Counted from the stretch's first letter, positions 1 to 8,234 are shown. The stretch: 11,316 nt of DNA from VFMC01 sp044359565 (GCA_044359565.1 JBIKLX010000100.1:1-11316); one strand, 5' to 3'. Notes: generated from the letters alone by a model not told the origin. Translations and numbers: made by a program.

Positions 1-1
1 C

Positions 2-760
2 TTCCTCGGCGGTGCACTTGCGGCCTGGCAACTCGGTGGCAAGTCGTTCGACATCGCCGAGATGACCGCGCTCACCGAACGAGCCCGCGCCATCGGCCTC
101 GAGACCTACCTCCTCGCTGTGGCTCCTCGTGCCGTCGACGTGCTCTGGCAGCGCGGCGACTACGACCTCGCCCGGGCTGTGCTCACGCTCGGCTCCGAAC
201 GACTGCGCGTGGCGCTGGCCCACGAGCGGGCGGCCCGCTGGGAGCACGTGCGCGTGAGCGTGAACCTGCGCCTCGCCGAGGAACGCAGCGAGACCGATCC
301 GCTCACCGGCCTGCCCAACCGGCGGTTCCTCAGCCGCTGGTTGCCGGAGGTGATGACGAACCGCGCCCCCGTGTGCGTGGCACTGCTCGATCTGGATGGG
401 TTCAAGCCGGTGAACGATGCCCACGGCCACGACGCCGGCGACCATCTCCTGCGCGAGTTGAGCACCGTGCTGCAACGGGTGTGCCGCCGCGGCGACGCGG
501 TCGTGCGGATCGGTGGCGACGAGTTCGTGGTGGTGCTGTGCGAGACCTCGCGCGGCGACTCGCGGCTGGTGCTGCAGCGACTACGGCAACTCATCAGCGC
601 GCGCCGCTGGCGTCACCTCCCCGACACCGTGCGGGTGACGGCATCGATCGGTGCCGTCACCGTGGCAGGCACCCGCGATGCCGACCGTGTGCTGGTGCAA
701 GCCGATCATGCCCTGCGCGAGGCCAAGCAGACCGGCCGCGACCGAATCGTGCACCGATGA
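2..760 (+). CDS. GGDEF-domain diguanylate cyclase, C-terminal part (5' end outside window)
   Basis: The frame is open from the left edge, so the true start lies outside; the ATG at 62 is internal. The visible 252 residues begin with a helical, TPR-like stretch (about 1-75, alanine- and arginine-rich) and a probable signalling helix (about 76-98). A complete GGDEF domain follows (about 99-252). Seen in it: the DPLTGLPNRR entry motif (99-108), metal-binding aspartates in LLDLDGF (D130, D132), an intact GGDEF active-site loop (171-175) and an RxxD inhibitory I-site (R162-D165) exactly five residues before it. By family knowledge this makes cyclic di-GMP from two GTP, with product inhibition. No EAL or HD-GYP domain is visible. 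The stop codon overlaps the next gene's start (ATGATGA), suggesting translational coupling. The sensory part is missing, so the input signal is unknown. The GGDEF assignment is secure; the TPR guess is weak. Confidence 0.93.
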   Translation, partial: FLGGALAAWQLGGKSFDIAEMTALTERARAIGLETYLLAVAPRAVDVLWQRGDYDLARAVLTLGSERLRVALAHERAARWEHVRVSVNLRLAEERSETDPLTGLPNRRFLSRWLPEVMTNRAPVCVALLDLDGFKPVNDAHGHDAGDHLLRELSTVLQRVCRRGDAVVRIGGDEFVVVLCETSRGDSRLVLQRLRQLISARRWRHLPDTVRVTASIGAVTVAGTRDADRVLVQADHALREAKQTGRDRIVHR

Positions 761-2043
761 TGAACGACACCGACCTCGCGCCATTCGGCGTCCGGTCCAC
801 CGCTAGCGTTCCTCTCGTGGCGGTGCAGGGAACGTTCAACATCAGCGAGGCGGTGGTCGAACCCGGCACGCGGCTCACCTTGGCCATCCTGGTCACCAAC
901 CTCGGCGAAAGCACCGAGAGCTTCGTCCTTACCCCCACCGGAATGGCAGCTGCCTGGACCTCCATCCGGCCGGCCTACATCACCCTGTTCGGCGGGTCGA
1001 GCGAGTCGGTGGATGTGGAGGTGATGGCGCCTCGGCTGCCCAGCACCACCGCCGGCCCCACGGCACTGGGAGTCCGCATCGTGCCGCAGTCGCAGCCCGA
1101 CGACGTGGTGAGCACCGAGACCACGCTGCACATCGGGCCTACCGTCGAGCGGCGCGTCACGATGCTGCAGCCCGCCGTGCGTACCCGCCGGCGCGCCACC
1201 TTCGAGGCCATGATCGAGAATCTCGGCAACGTGCAGGCCAGTTGCCGCATGCACCTCTCCGAGCCCACCAGCCGGCTCGACGGCGACTTCGACCCGCCCG
1301 CCGCAGGTATCGAACCCGGCGGCAGCACGCTGGTGCGCCTGCGAGTGCGGGCCCGGCGCCATCAGTGGGAGCGCCGGGCGCGGTCCATCCCGTTCGCCAT
1401 CGAGGTCGACCAGCAGGGGACGCCCACGGTCAGCGCCGCCGCCACGTTCGTGCAGGCCCCGGTGCTGCCCGAACGCCTCTGGTCACGGGTGGCCGGTGTC
1501 GCCCTGCTCGGTGGCGCCCTGGCCGGGCTGTGGTTCGCGGTCATCACGCCCGAGATCCGTCGCGCCGCCGAGCGCGCGGTGGCCGACATGCCCGGCTCCA
1601 CGGCCACCACCGTCTCGCCGGCCACCCCGATCAGCGTGGTGCCCACCTCCGTACCGCCCACCATCCCGCCCACCGGCCCAGGCGGCGAGCCGTTCAGCAG
1701 CAGCCTGCCCTCGGGCGCCAAGCTCTCCGAGCAGTCGACACAGACCTACACCGTGCCCGACGGGTCGACGCTGCTCATCACCCAGTACATCGTGCAGAAC
1801 CCCTACGGCGACGAGGGTTCGGCCACCCTGCGCCTGGGTGCCCTCCGCTTCGAGTACGACCTCGCCAACCTCGATGGAATCGATGCCAATCAGGGGTTCG
1901 TCGACCCGGTGCAGCTGAACGGTGGCGACACCATCACCTTCGAGGTCACCTGTGGCGCCATCGGTCGGGCGGGGGCCGAGACGTGTTCGCCTTCGGCCAC
2001 GGTGATCGGGCGCCTCATCGCCACCGACGACGTCGGCGTCTGA
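757..2043 (+). CDS. Single-pass membrane protein with two Ig-like domains and an extracytoplasmic C-terminal domain; function unknown
   Basis: The protein has 428 residues and starts at ATG 757 (ATG 760 is an equivalent choice) inside the stop of the GGDEF gene. The frame stays open upstream to 373, but that part is the shadow of the GGDEF gene. Residues about 20-127 and 130-232 look like two beta-sandwich domains of the NEW3/Ig-like kind, shown by phrases such as LVTNLGESTESFVL and AMIENLGNVQASC. One hydrophobic segment follows at 245-263, then a Pro/Thr/Ser-rich linker (about 278-308) and a beta-rich C-terminal domain with two cysteines (C399, C410) that could form a disulfide. There is no N-terminal signal peptide. 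The arginine-rich N-terminal half suggests it stays in the cytoplasm with the C-terminus outside, an unusual place for Ig-like domains. The tight coupling to a diguanylate cyclase hints at a shared pathway, but I recognise no specific function. Confidence 0.85.
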   Translation: MMNDTDLAPFGVRSTASVPLVAVQGTFNISEAVVEPGTRLTLAILVTNLGESTESFVLTPTGMAAAWTSIRPAYITLFGGSSESVDVEVMAPRLPSTTAGPTALGVRIVPQSQPDDVVSTETTLHIGPTVERRVTMLQPAVRTRRRATFEAMIENLGNVQASCRMHLSEPTSRLDGDFDPPAAGIEPGGSTLVRLRVRARRHQWERRARSIPFAIEVDQQGTPTVSAAATFVQAPVLPERLWSRVAGVALLGGALAGLWFAVITPEIRRAAERAVADMPGSTATTVSPATPISVVPTSVPPTIPPTGPGGEPFSSSLPSGAKLSEQSTQTYTVPDGSTLLITQYIVQNPYGDEGSATLRLGALRFEYDLANLDGIDANQGFVDPVQLNGGDTITFEVTCGAIGRAGAETCSPSATVIGRLIATDDVGV

Positions 2044-2079
2044 GCCCCCTGTCGCTGCGACACTCGCGCCGTCGCGACA

Positions 2080-4542
2080 TCAACTTCCGGCGGGAAGGCC
2101 GGTGGGCGAACCACTGCTGCGGCGCAACACCTCGACATCGGCACGGGCAGACAGATCGCCCACCTGCGCCACGACGGTGCGCTCGCCGCCGCGCTCGCTC
2201 GGCCGCGTCGGCAACACCACGAGGAACGACCCCGAGGCATCAGCCAATACGGCGACCACCTCGCCCTTGCCATCGGCCCACCCCACGGTGATGGTGGCAC
2301 CCGCTGGGAAGCCCGTGCCGCCCACGCCCACCGGCTCGCCGGCGCGGATGCGTGTGTCGCTGACGTCGAGCTTGGTGTCGCGGCGACCCGTCCCGGTGAG
2401 TAACACGCTGGTGTACTGACCAGCGTCGGCGCCGACCAGCAGGGTGGCAGAGCGGTAGCCGGCATCGGTGGGGGTGAAGGCCACCTCGACCGAACACGAC
2501 GTCATCGGGTTCACCACGCTGCCGGGGCAGCTGGTGCTGGCCACCGAGAAGTCGCCGGCGTTGCGGCCGCCGAACGTGAGCGAGGTGATGGTGACCGGCT
2601 GGAAGCCGACGTTCTCGACGTCGAATGCAATGGTGGGCGCGGCCGTGCCCACGACGGCAGTGGTGAAGTCGGCACCTGCGGGAGTGGCCCGCAGATCGGG
2701 CGTGCCGCCCGCGCCGGCCATGTCGACGGTGATGCTCGAGCCACCCACCACGGCTTCCGACACCGTGATGGTGCCGGTGACCGGGCCGGGCGCGGTCGGG
2801 GTGAGGATGACGTGCACGGTGCACGACTCGCCGGGGATGACCGGTACCTGCAGCGCACAGGTACCGCCACTGGCCGCGAACTGCGGGTTCGACGAGGTGA
2901 CGGTGGCCGGCAGGAACGTCGACGGCCCGTTGTTGCGCACGGCCACGTACCACTCGGGACCGGCCAAGCCCACCAGCACGGTGCCCACGTCGAGCGAGGC
3001 TGCCAACAAGTCGGCCGGACGCTCGACCAGCGCCACCACACGGCCGCCGACAACGGCGCTGCCCGACAGGATCCGGTCGGTTGGCAGGTCGGCGCCGACG
3101 AGGGTGTCGAACACCACCACATGGCCCGACCCGGAGAGGTCGGGGTGTGCGTTCACCGCATCGAGCGGGGTGACCCCGTCGGCGGCGGTTGAGATGCGGC
3201 GCATCGTGCCGAGGTCGACAGCGGCCACCACCACATCGCCGTCATCGGGTTCGACGCCTGCATCCGAGGTCGTGGCGGACAACGTGCGCGAGCGGGTGAC
3301 GAAGGCAACCTGGGTACCGTCGGCCGAGATGGCGGCCTGACTGCCACCGGCGTCGGCGGCCACCACAGGCGTCGCTGGGCCGGCCGACTCGCCGACGTCG
3401 CCGGGCACCCGGCTGACAAGTGCCAGCACGCCGTCGAGTTGGTCGAAGCGATAGATCTGCGCAGGGCAGGTGGGGGTACACAGGGGCAACTCGGCACCGC
3501 CGGCCAGGTCGGCCGAGGGTGACTCGAACGCTATGTAACGGCCGGATGCGGAGATGACCGGACTGTGGGCCCCACCGGCGGCGGGCGTGGCGGCAGCACC
3601 GAATGAGGCCGTCGACACCAGGGTGACGGCAGCAGCCGGATCGGTGTTCTCGCGGTCCCACACGTACACCTGGCTGAGGGCGGGACCGCCATCGGCCGGA
3701 CCGTCCACCCAGTCGGCCACCAGGCGATCGGAGCGAGCATCGGAGGCGAACACCACGTAGCGACCGTTGCCCGACACGTCGGGGTGCCGCTGGCCGACGT
3801 AGCTGACGTCGTCGGCGGTGGGAGCGACCGGCGGGGTACCGGCCACCGTGGTGGTGCGGCCTTCCTCGCCCAGCGGAACGGCGAGGTCGACCACGCTCAC
3901 CTGCAGCAGACTGCTCTTCGCCGCGGGTGACAGATGGGTGTAGGCCACGAGCGAACCGGCGGCGGAGACTGCAGGCGTCTCGGTGGGCACCACACTGTCG
4001 GAGGCCGTAGTGCCGTCGGTATCGGTGGTAACGGTCGACACCAGCTCCCAGTCGCCGGGTGTGCCACCACAATGGGGCAGCACAAGGCGGTAGACGTCCC
4101 AGCGCGAACCCGCGTCGTCGTCGCGGAACAGGTCGTAGGCCAGCTCGGTGACGACAACCACCGCACAGCCGTCACCGCTGATGACCGGCCGCACGCTGTC
4201 GCCACTGCGGATGTCGTCGGAAGCAGCGGTGAGTTCGACGACCGCCAGGTCGTCGGGGCCGGGCGTGCGGTCGCGCAGGTACACCGTGCTCATGCGCGGC
4301 ACCCCGTTGGCACCGACGGTGTCATCGACCGGCAAACCTTCGTACACCACCCAACGGCCGTCGTCGGACACGGTCGGGTGTGCACCGTGCACCTCGGCGG
4401 TGGCGGCGGGGGCGGTCGAAGCACCATCACCCTCGGCGGCGCGCGACACCAGTGCGGCCTGGGCGAGTGTGCCCACGCCGGCCGCTACTGCGACGACCCC
4501 TGCTGACAGGAGCCACCGCCGACGGTGGTGAGGTGTACGCAT
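2080..4542 (-). CDS. Secreted seven-repeat PD40 beta-propeller protein with Ig-like (choice-of-anchor/ASH-type) C-terminal domains
   Basis: This 820-residue protein begins with a clear signal sequence (MRTPHHRRRW, then a hydrophobic core at 10-33; cleavage probably after AQA or SRA). Seven PD40/TolB-type repeats follow, each centred on an S-x-D/x-G-x-x-V/I-A/V-F/Y motif, near residues 55-69, 118-130, 189-201, 253-265, 327-339, 402-414 and 466-478. That is the number expected for one closed seven-bladed propeller. Residues about 511-609 and 614-718 are two ASH-like beta-sandwich domains, each with a cysteine pair. A TIG/IPT-like domain at about 723-805 ends the protein; no membrane anchor or LPXTG signal is visible. 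The start at 4542 was chosen for the signal sequence and an AGGATCGAG ribosome-binding region; the open frame continues to 5067 only as a shadow of hemD. It lies 28 bp after hemD, where other actinomycetes often carry hemB. Ligand unknown; probably extracellular binding. Confidence 0.88.
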   Translation of the reverse strand: MRTPHHRRRWLLSAGVVAVAAGVGTLAQAALVSRAAEGDGASTAPAATAEVHGAHPTVSDDGRWVVYEGLPVDDTVGANGVPRMSTVYLRDRTPGPDDLAVVELTAASDDIRSGDSVRPVISGDGCAVVVVTELAYDLFRDDDAGSRWDVYRLVLPHCGGTPGDWELVSTVTTDTDGTTASDSVVPTETPAVSAAGSLVAYTHLSPAAKSSLLQVSVVDLAVPLGEEGRTTTVAGTPPVAPTADDVSYVGQRHPDVSGNGRYVVFASDARSDRLVADWVDGPADGGPALSQVYVWDRENTDPAAAVTLVSTASFGAAATPAAGGAHSPVISASGRYIAFESPSADLAGGAELPLCTPTCPAQIYRFDQLDGVLALVSRVPGDVGESAGPATPVVAADAGGSQAAISADGTQVAFVTRSRTLSATTSDAGVEPDDGDVVVAAVDLGTMRRISTAADGVTPLDAVNAHPDLSGSGHVVVFDTLVGADLPTDRILSGSAVVGGRVVALVERPADLLAASLDVGTVLVGLAGPEWYVAVRNNGPSTFLPATVTSSNPQFAASGGTCALQVPVIPGESCTVHVILTPTAPGPVTGTITVSEAVVGGSSITVDMAGAGGTPDLRATPAGADFTTAVVGTAAPTIAFDVENVGFQPVTITSLTFGGRNAGDFSVASTSCPGSVVNPMTSCSVEVAFTPTDAGYRSATLLVGADAGQYTSVLLTGTGRRDTKLDVSDTRIRAGEPVGVGGTGFPAGATITVGWADGKGEVVAVLADASGSFLVVLPTRPSERGGERTVVAQVGDLSARADVEVLRRSSGSPTGLPAGS

Positions 4543-4567
4543 GCTGAACTCGATCCTGAAGACAGTC

Positions 4568-4573
4568 AGGCTA
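4568..4573 (-). promoter_or_regulatory. Possible -10 element for the PD40 propeller gene
   Basis: On the minus strand TAGCCT fits the actinobacterial TANNNT -10 pattern and overlaps the hemD stop codon. Transcription from it would begin near 4561 and give a leader of roughly 18 nt that still contains the AGGATCGAG ribosome-binding region. No convincing -35 is present. Read-through from hemD is equally possible. Confidence 0.25.
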
Positions 4574-5341
4574 GGCCGCTGCAAATGCACGGATGATGGC
4601 GGATACGACACCTGACAGTGAATGATCGGTGGCCACAGAGGAAACCTTGAGACCGGAATCCTCCACGTCGCGGGCTGTCTGCGGTCCGATGGCCACCACC
4701 ACAGGTGGCGCTGCGTCACCCATCGCAGCGGCCCAGGCCCTGGCCTGCGAGCCGCTGGTGAAGGCCACGGCGTCGGCGCGCAGCACCGCGAGTTGCTGCG
4801 CGACGCTCGGACGGACCGGCCGCGACACGTGCGTGTCGAGCCGCTCGACGCTCCAGCCGCGGCTCGCCAGGCCAGAGGTGAGGGTGGGTGCACCGTCGCG
4901 GGCCTGGGCGACGAGGGCCCGGGGTGTGTGCCCGCCTGCTGTGGGTACAGGCGCTGCAGGGAACCCGGCGAGCAGCCCGTCGGCGCTCTGGCGTTCGGCC
5001 ACCAGGTCGGTGCGGCCCAGCGCCGACGCCGTGGTGGCACCCACCGCGGCCACGCGCAACCCGGCACCGTCGGGCTCGGCGCAGCGGCGGGTCAGTGGGC
5101 CGGCGACGCGGCGGGCCGCATGCGCCGAGGCCACCACCACCCAGTCGCCGTCGGACAGACGATCGATCGCGGCTGCCACCTCGTCGGCAGTGGCCACGTC
5201 GACGATCTCGATCAGTGGCATCACCACGGTGGCGGCACCGGCAGCCTCCAGCAACTCGGCAAGTTCCGATGCACCCTCGACCGGTCGGGTGACCACCACC
5301 GTGCGCCCCGCTAGCGGGCTGAGCGAAGGGTGGTCAGTCAT
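4571..5341 (-). CDS. hemD: Uroporphyrinogen-III synthase
   Basis: The protein has 256 residues, normal for stand-alone HemD. It closes and inverts ring D of hydroxymethylbilane to give uroporphyrinogen III, the branch point to haem, sirohaem and cobalamin, in the cytoplasm. Sequence signs are GRTVVVTRP at the N-terminus (12-20), VVVASAHAARRV (68-79) in place of the usual TSxNGV-like strand-turn, AFTSGSQARAW (193-203) and VAIGPQTARD (216-225, the IGxxTA motif). The family is divergent, so identity rests on these motifs plus position after hemC. The ATG at 5341 was chosen because GAGG lies 6 nt upstream inside hemC and because ATGACTGA makes an 8-bp overlap with the hemC stop, typical of translational coupling. 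It is not fused to the CobA-type methyltransferase that many actinobacteria carry here. Confidence 0.93.
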   Translation of the reverse strand: MTDHPSLSPLAGRTVVVTRPVEGASELAELLEAAGAATVVMPLIEIVDVATADEVAAAIDRLSDGDWVVVASAHAARRVAGPLTRRCAEPDGAGLRVAAVGATTASALGRTDLVAERQSADGLLAGFPAAPVPTAGGHTPRALVAQARDGAPTLTSGLASRGWSVERLDTHVSRPVRPSVAQQLAVLRADAVAFTSGSQARAWAAAMGDAAPPVVVAIGPQTARDVEDSGLKVSSVATDHSLSGVVSAIIRAFAAA

Positions 5342-6218
5342 CGCCCGCCTCGGCGCGCATGACAGCGGCCAGTCGGGCCGCCGCATCGATGGCGGCCGAG
5401 CCGTCGGGTACGGCCAGCGTGCGACGCACGGCGGTATCGACCCCGCCCAGGAACGCGTGCAGCGTGGTGCCGTCGCACCACGCGCCCACCGGCAGTGAGC
5501 ACCCGGTACCGAGGGTGGCCAGGAATGCTCGCTCCACCGTCACCGCTCGCCGAGTCGGCTCGTCGTCGACCGCCGCCAGCAGCGCATGCATCGCAGCGTC
5601 GTCGCTTCGACACTCGACCGCCACACACCCCTGGCCGATGGCAGGTACGAACGCCGCCGGGTCGAGCGTCTCGGCGATGCGGTCGGTGAGGCCGACGATC
5701 TCGAGCGCCGCCACAGCCATCACGATGGCGCCGTCGTCGGGCACCTTTCCGAGTCGGGTCTGGATGTTGCCGCGCAGTTCGGCGAAGACCAGATCGGGTC
5801 GCACAGCTGCCAGTTGGGCGCGACGGCGCACCGAGCCGGTGGCCACCGTGGCGCCTGGCGCCAGGTCGGCGAGCCGGGCACCCACCAGCGCGTCGGCCGG
5901 GTTGCGCCGGGCGCAGAACGCACCGATGGTGAGCCCGTCGGCCGGTGCCGACGGCAGGTCCTTGGCCGAATGCGCCGCCAGGTCGGCGCGTCCGTCGAGC
6001 ACCGCGCGCTGCACCTCTTTCACGAACACGCCCTGCCCGCCGATGGTGTGCAGCGGCACGTCTTGACGCTGGTCGCCCGTCGTCTCGACGAACACCAACT
6101 CCACGCTCGTGCCCGGCGACGCGGCCACGAGCGCATCGGCCACGGCCTGGGCCTGGGTGCGCGCCTGGAGGCTGCTGCGGGTGGCGATGCGCACGATCGC
6201 GTTCGACGACTCGTTCAC
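5334..6218 (-). CDS. hemC: Porphobilinogen deaminase (hydroxymethylbilane synthase)
   Basis: The enzyme joins four porphobilinogen molecules into hydroxymethylbilane on a covalently held dipyrromethane primer. With a GTG start at 6218 it has 294 residues, slightly short of the usual 300-315. Visible hallmarks: RIATRSS at the N-terminus (10-16), the catalytic-aspartate loop AAHSAKDLP (D87), arginines binding the cofactor carboxylates in SVRRRAQL (129-136), ELRGNIQTRLGK (147-158), AIGQGCVAVE (193-202) and the cofactor cysteine in LGTGCSLPVG (C240). The frame is open upstream to 6575, but that part overlaps hemA and has no family similarity. The GTG lies 8 bp after the hemA stop. A second GTG at codon 9 is a possible later start. 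The gene is part of rex-hemACD. Confidence 0.96.
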   Translation of the reverse strand: MNESSNAIVRIATRSSLQARTQAQAVADALVAASPGTSVELVFVETTGDQRQDVPLHTIGGQGVFVKEVQRAVLDGRADLAAHSAKDLPSAPADGLTIGAFCARRNPADALVGARLADLAPGATVATGSVRRRAQLAAVRPDLVFAELRGNIQTRLGKVPDDGAIVMAVAALEIVGLTDRIAETLDPAAFVPAIGQGCVAVECRSDDAAMHALLAAVDDEPTRRAVTVERAFLATLGTGCSLPVGAWCDGTTLHAFLGGVDTAVRRTLAVPDGSAAIDAAARLAAVMRAEAGDD

Positions 6219-6226
6219 GGCGCGAC

Positions 6227-7486
6227 TCAGTGCAGGTCGAACAGGTCGCGCACCGCAGCGGCGTTGCGCTCGCCCTGCGGGGTACCCGCATCGTCTTTCA
6301 GGCGCACCGACGGCTGGTGCAGCAACTTGGCGACGATGCCCTTGGTGAGCGCCTCGACCGCGGCGCGCTGCGTGGGGTCGAGCGAGGCGAGGCGGCTGGC
6401 GAATCGCTCGAGCTCGGCCTGGCGGATGTGCTCGGCGTGCTCGTGCAGACCGGCCACCAGCGGGGCGGCCTGACGAGCCACCGCGTCGACACCGAAGCGC
6501 TCGACCTCTTCGCCGACGATGACGCGCACATGGTCGACCTCGTGGGCGCGCAGGGCCAGTCCGCGTGCGGCCCACTCGCGCAGGTCGTCGAGATCGAGCA
6601 GCGTGACGCCCGGCAGTGCCGACGACGCGCTGTCGACGTTGCGGGGCACGGCAATGTCGACGATGAGCAACGGTGCGGTGGCGCCACGGCGTGCCTCGGC
6701 GAGCAGATCGGCGCCCACCACCACCGTGCCGGCTCGGCTGCAGGTGAGCAGCACATCGGCATCGGCGAGGGTGCGGTGGTACTGGTCGAACGGCACCACG
6801 GTGCCACCCACGCGCCGGGCCAACTGCTCGGCTCGCTCGTGGGTTCGGTTGGTGACGGTGATGTCGGTGGCGCCGGCGCCCACCAGCGCCACGGCCACGC
6901 CTTCACCCATCTCGCCGGCGCCGAGCACCAGCACGCGGCGGCCGTCGAGGCTGCCGAGGTGCTCGTGAGCCATCTCGACCGCGGCATGGCTGACCGACGC
7001 CGTCGACCGGCTGATGGCCGTCTCGGTGCGGGCGCGCTTGCCGGTCTCGAGCGCATGGCGGAACAGGAGGTTGAGCGTGCTCTTCGCGCCGCCCTCGGCC
7101 TGGGCGATGTCCCACGCGGCACGCACCTGACCGACGATCTCGGTCTCGCCCAGCACCGCCGAGCCGATACCGGAGGTGACCTCGAACAGATGGGTCACCG
7201 CCGCATCATCGTGCTGGCTGTACAGGTGCGGGTGCAGGTCGTCGGGCTGCAGTCCACCGAGTTCGCAGAAGAAGTCGCGAATGTCGGCGTAGGCCCCGTG
7301 GAAGCGCTCGGCGACGGCGTACACCTCGGTGCGGTTGCAGGTGCTGAGCACCACGGCCTCACGCACGTTGGTGCGCGACACCAGTCCGGCGATGGCCTTG
7401 GGCAGGTCGGTGGGGTCGATCGACACGCGCTCGAGCAACGACAAGGGCCCGGTGCGATGGTTGACGCCGATCACCACGATGGACAT
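6227..7486 (-). CDS. hemA: Glutamyl-tRNA reductase
   Basis: This is the first committed step of the C5 route to tetrapyrroles: NADPH-dependent reduction of glutamyl-tRNA to glutamate-1-semialdehyde. The 419-residue protein has the standard length. Visible features are GVNHRT (7-12), the catalytic cysteine in VVLSTCNRTEVY (C50, the same number as in well-studied homologues), GIGSAVLGETEIVGQV in the catalytic domain, the NADPH-binding glycine motif VLVLGAGEMGEG, and a C-terminal helical dimerisation region ending in VRDLFDLH. The ATG at 7486 lies 12 bp after the rex stop, so the two are almost certainly on one mRNA. Glutamate-1-semialdehyde aminomutase (hemL) and hemB are not in the window. Confidence 0.98.
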   Translation of the reverse strand: MSIVVIGVNHRTGPLSLLERVSIDPTDLPKAIAGLVSRTNVREAVVLSTCNRTEVYAVAERFHGAYADIRDFFCELGGLQPDDLHPHLYSQHDDAAVTHLFEVTSGIGSAVLGETEIVGQVRAAWDIAQAEGGAKSTLNLLFRHALETGKRARTETAISRSTASVSHAAVEMAHEHLGSLDGRRVLVLGAGEMGEGVAVALVGAGATDITVTNRTHERAEQLARRVGGTVVPFDQYHRTLADADVLLTCSRAGTVVVGADLLAEARRGATAPLLIVDIAVPRNVDSASSALPGVTLLDLDDLREWAARGLALRAHEVDHVRVIVGEEVERFGVDAVARQAAPLVAGLHEHAEHIRQAELERFASRLASLDPTQRAAVEALTKGIVAKLLHQPSVRLKDDAGTPQGERNAAAVRDLFDLH

Positions 7487-7498
7487 ACGGACCGAACC

Positions 7499-8194
7499 TT
7501 ACGCGCTCGCCGGTCGCGATGTGCCAGTGCCGCCGACAGCGCGGAGGTTGCCGTCGGCACGCCGCTGCTCGTGGTAGCTGAGGATCTGCAGTTCGACGGC
7601 CAGATCGACCTTGCGCACCTCGATCGATCGGGGCACGCTCAGCACCACCGGCGCGAAGTTGAGGATGCTGGTCACCCCGGCGCGCACCAGTCGCTCGGCC
7701 GCATCCTGGGCGGCAGCGGGCGGGGTGGCCACCACGCCGATGTTCACCCGTCGGGCCTGCACGATGTGCGCCAACTCGTCGATGTGGCGCACCCGCACCC
7801 CACCGAGGACGCTGCCGATCTTTGCCGGGTCGACGTCGACCACACCCGCGACCGGGTAGCCGCGATCGCCGAAGCCGCCGTAGCCGGCAAGGGCCTGACC
7901 GAGGTTGCCGGCACCCACGATGACCACGGGCCAGTCATGGTTGAGGCCCAGTTCACGGCGGACCTGGTACACCAGGTAATCGACCTCGTAGCCCACCCCG
8001 CGGGTGCCGTAGCTGCCGAGATAGCTCAGGTCCTTGCGCACCTTGGCCGCGTTCACGCCGGCCAGTTCGGCCAGACGGTCGGACGAGATGCGGTCGACCT
8101 GGGCCTCGGACTGTTCGCCCAGGATGCGCAAATAGACCGGCAGGCGGGCAACGGTGGCTTCCGGGATGCGACGTCGGGGGCGTTCGCTCGGCAT
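7499..8194 (-). CDS. rex: Redox-sensing transcriptional repressor Rex
   Basis: Rex binds DNA as a dimer when NADH is low and releases it when NADH rises, so it links gene expression to the NADH/NAD+ ratio. The 231-residue protein has a winged-helix domain (about 10-85, with RIPEATVARLPVYLR and the strongly conserved KDLSYLGSYGTRGVGY), a Rossmann NADH-binding domain (VIVGAGNLGQALAGYGGFG, 91-109), GVTSILNFAPVVL, and a C-terminal swapped helix VDLAVELQILSYHEQRR. It closely resembles Streptomyces Rex. ATG 8194 was chosen because the conserved region begins just after it; an in-frame ATG at 8266 lies upstream of the predicted operator and is rejected. A near-consensus Rex box sits 24 bp upstream, so autoregulation is very likely. 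Confidence 0.98.
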   Translation of the reverse strand: MPSERPRRRIPEATVARLPVYLRILGEQSEAQVDRISSDRLAELAGVNAAKVRKDLSYLGSYGTRGVGYEVDYLVYQVRRELGLNHDWPVVIVGAGNLGQALAGYGGFGDRGYPVAGVVDVDPAKIGSVLGGVRVRHIDELAHIVQARRVNIGVVATPPAAAQDAAERLVRAGVTSILNFAPVVLSVPRSIEVRKVDLAVELQILSYHEQRRADGNLRAVGGTGTSRPASA

Positions 8195-8205
8195 AGTCAG
8201 CCGCC

Positions 8206-8234
8206 ACGTTAGGCATTCGTGCACACGTTCACAA
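8206..8234 (-). promoter_or_regulatory. Predicted promoter of the rex-hemACD operon
   Basis: On the minus strand TTGTGA (8234-8229) and TAACGT (8211-8206) are separated by exactly 17 bp. The first keeps TTG and the final A of the -35 consensus, and the second fits TANNNT. Transcription would start about 5 nt before the rex ATG, so the mRNA would be nearly leaderless, which agrees with the absence of a good ribosome binding site there. Confidence 0.55.
8218..8233 (-). promoter_or_regulatory. Rex operator (ROP) upstream of rex
   Basis: The minus strand reads TGTGAACGTGTGCACG. Against the Streptomyces Rex box TGTGAAC-N3-TTCACA it matches 11 of 13 defined positions, with one half perfect and two mismatches in the other. 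It covers most of the predicted -35 and part of the spacer, so bound Rex would block RNA polymerase. I saw no second site of this quality in the window. Confidence 0.75.

Noticed and set aside
373..756. Longer start of the Ig-like membrane protein inside the GGDEF gene
   Set aside because: The segment is an alternate-frame reading of the GGDEF domain; the ATGATGA overlap gives a natural start.
2051..2097. Terminator between the convergent genes (GCGAC/GTCGC at 2057-2075; CTTCC/GGAAG at 2084-2097)
   Set aside because: Both stems are only 5 bp with no T-tract on either strand, so I could not support a terminator call, although convergent genes would be expected to have one.
4543..5067. N-terminal extension of the propeller gene into hemD
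   Set aside because: The extension is a shadow of hemD; the signal sequence starting at 4542 marks the true N-terminus.
6219..6575. N-terminal extension of hemC by about 119 codons
   Set aside because: It overlaps hemA in another frame, is arginine-rich low-information sequence, and HemC homologues begin near the RIATRSS motif.
5945..8212. A 755-codon plus-strand open frame opposite hemC, hemA and rex
   Set aside because: It is antisense to three clearly recognised genes and has the His/Gly/Ala/Arg-rich composition of a frame shadow in GC-rich DNA, with no domain signs.
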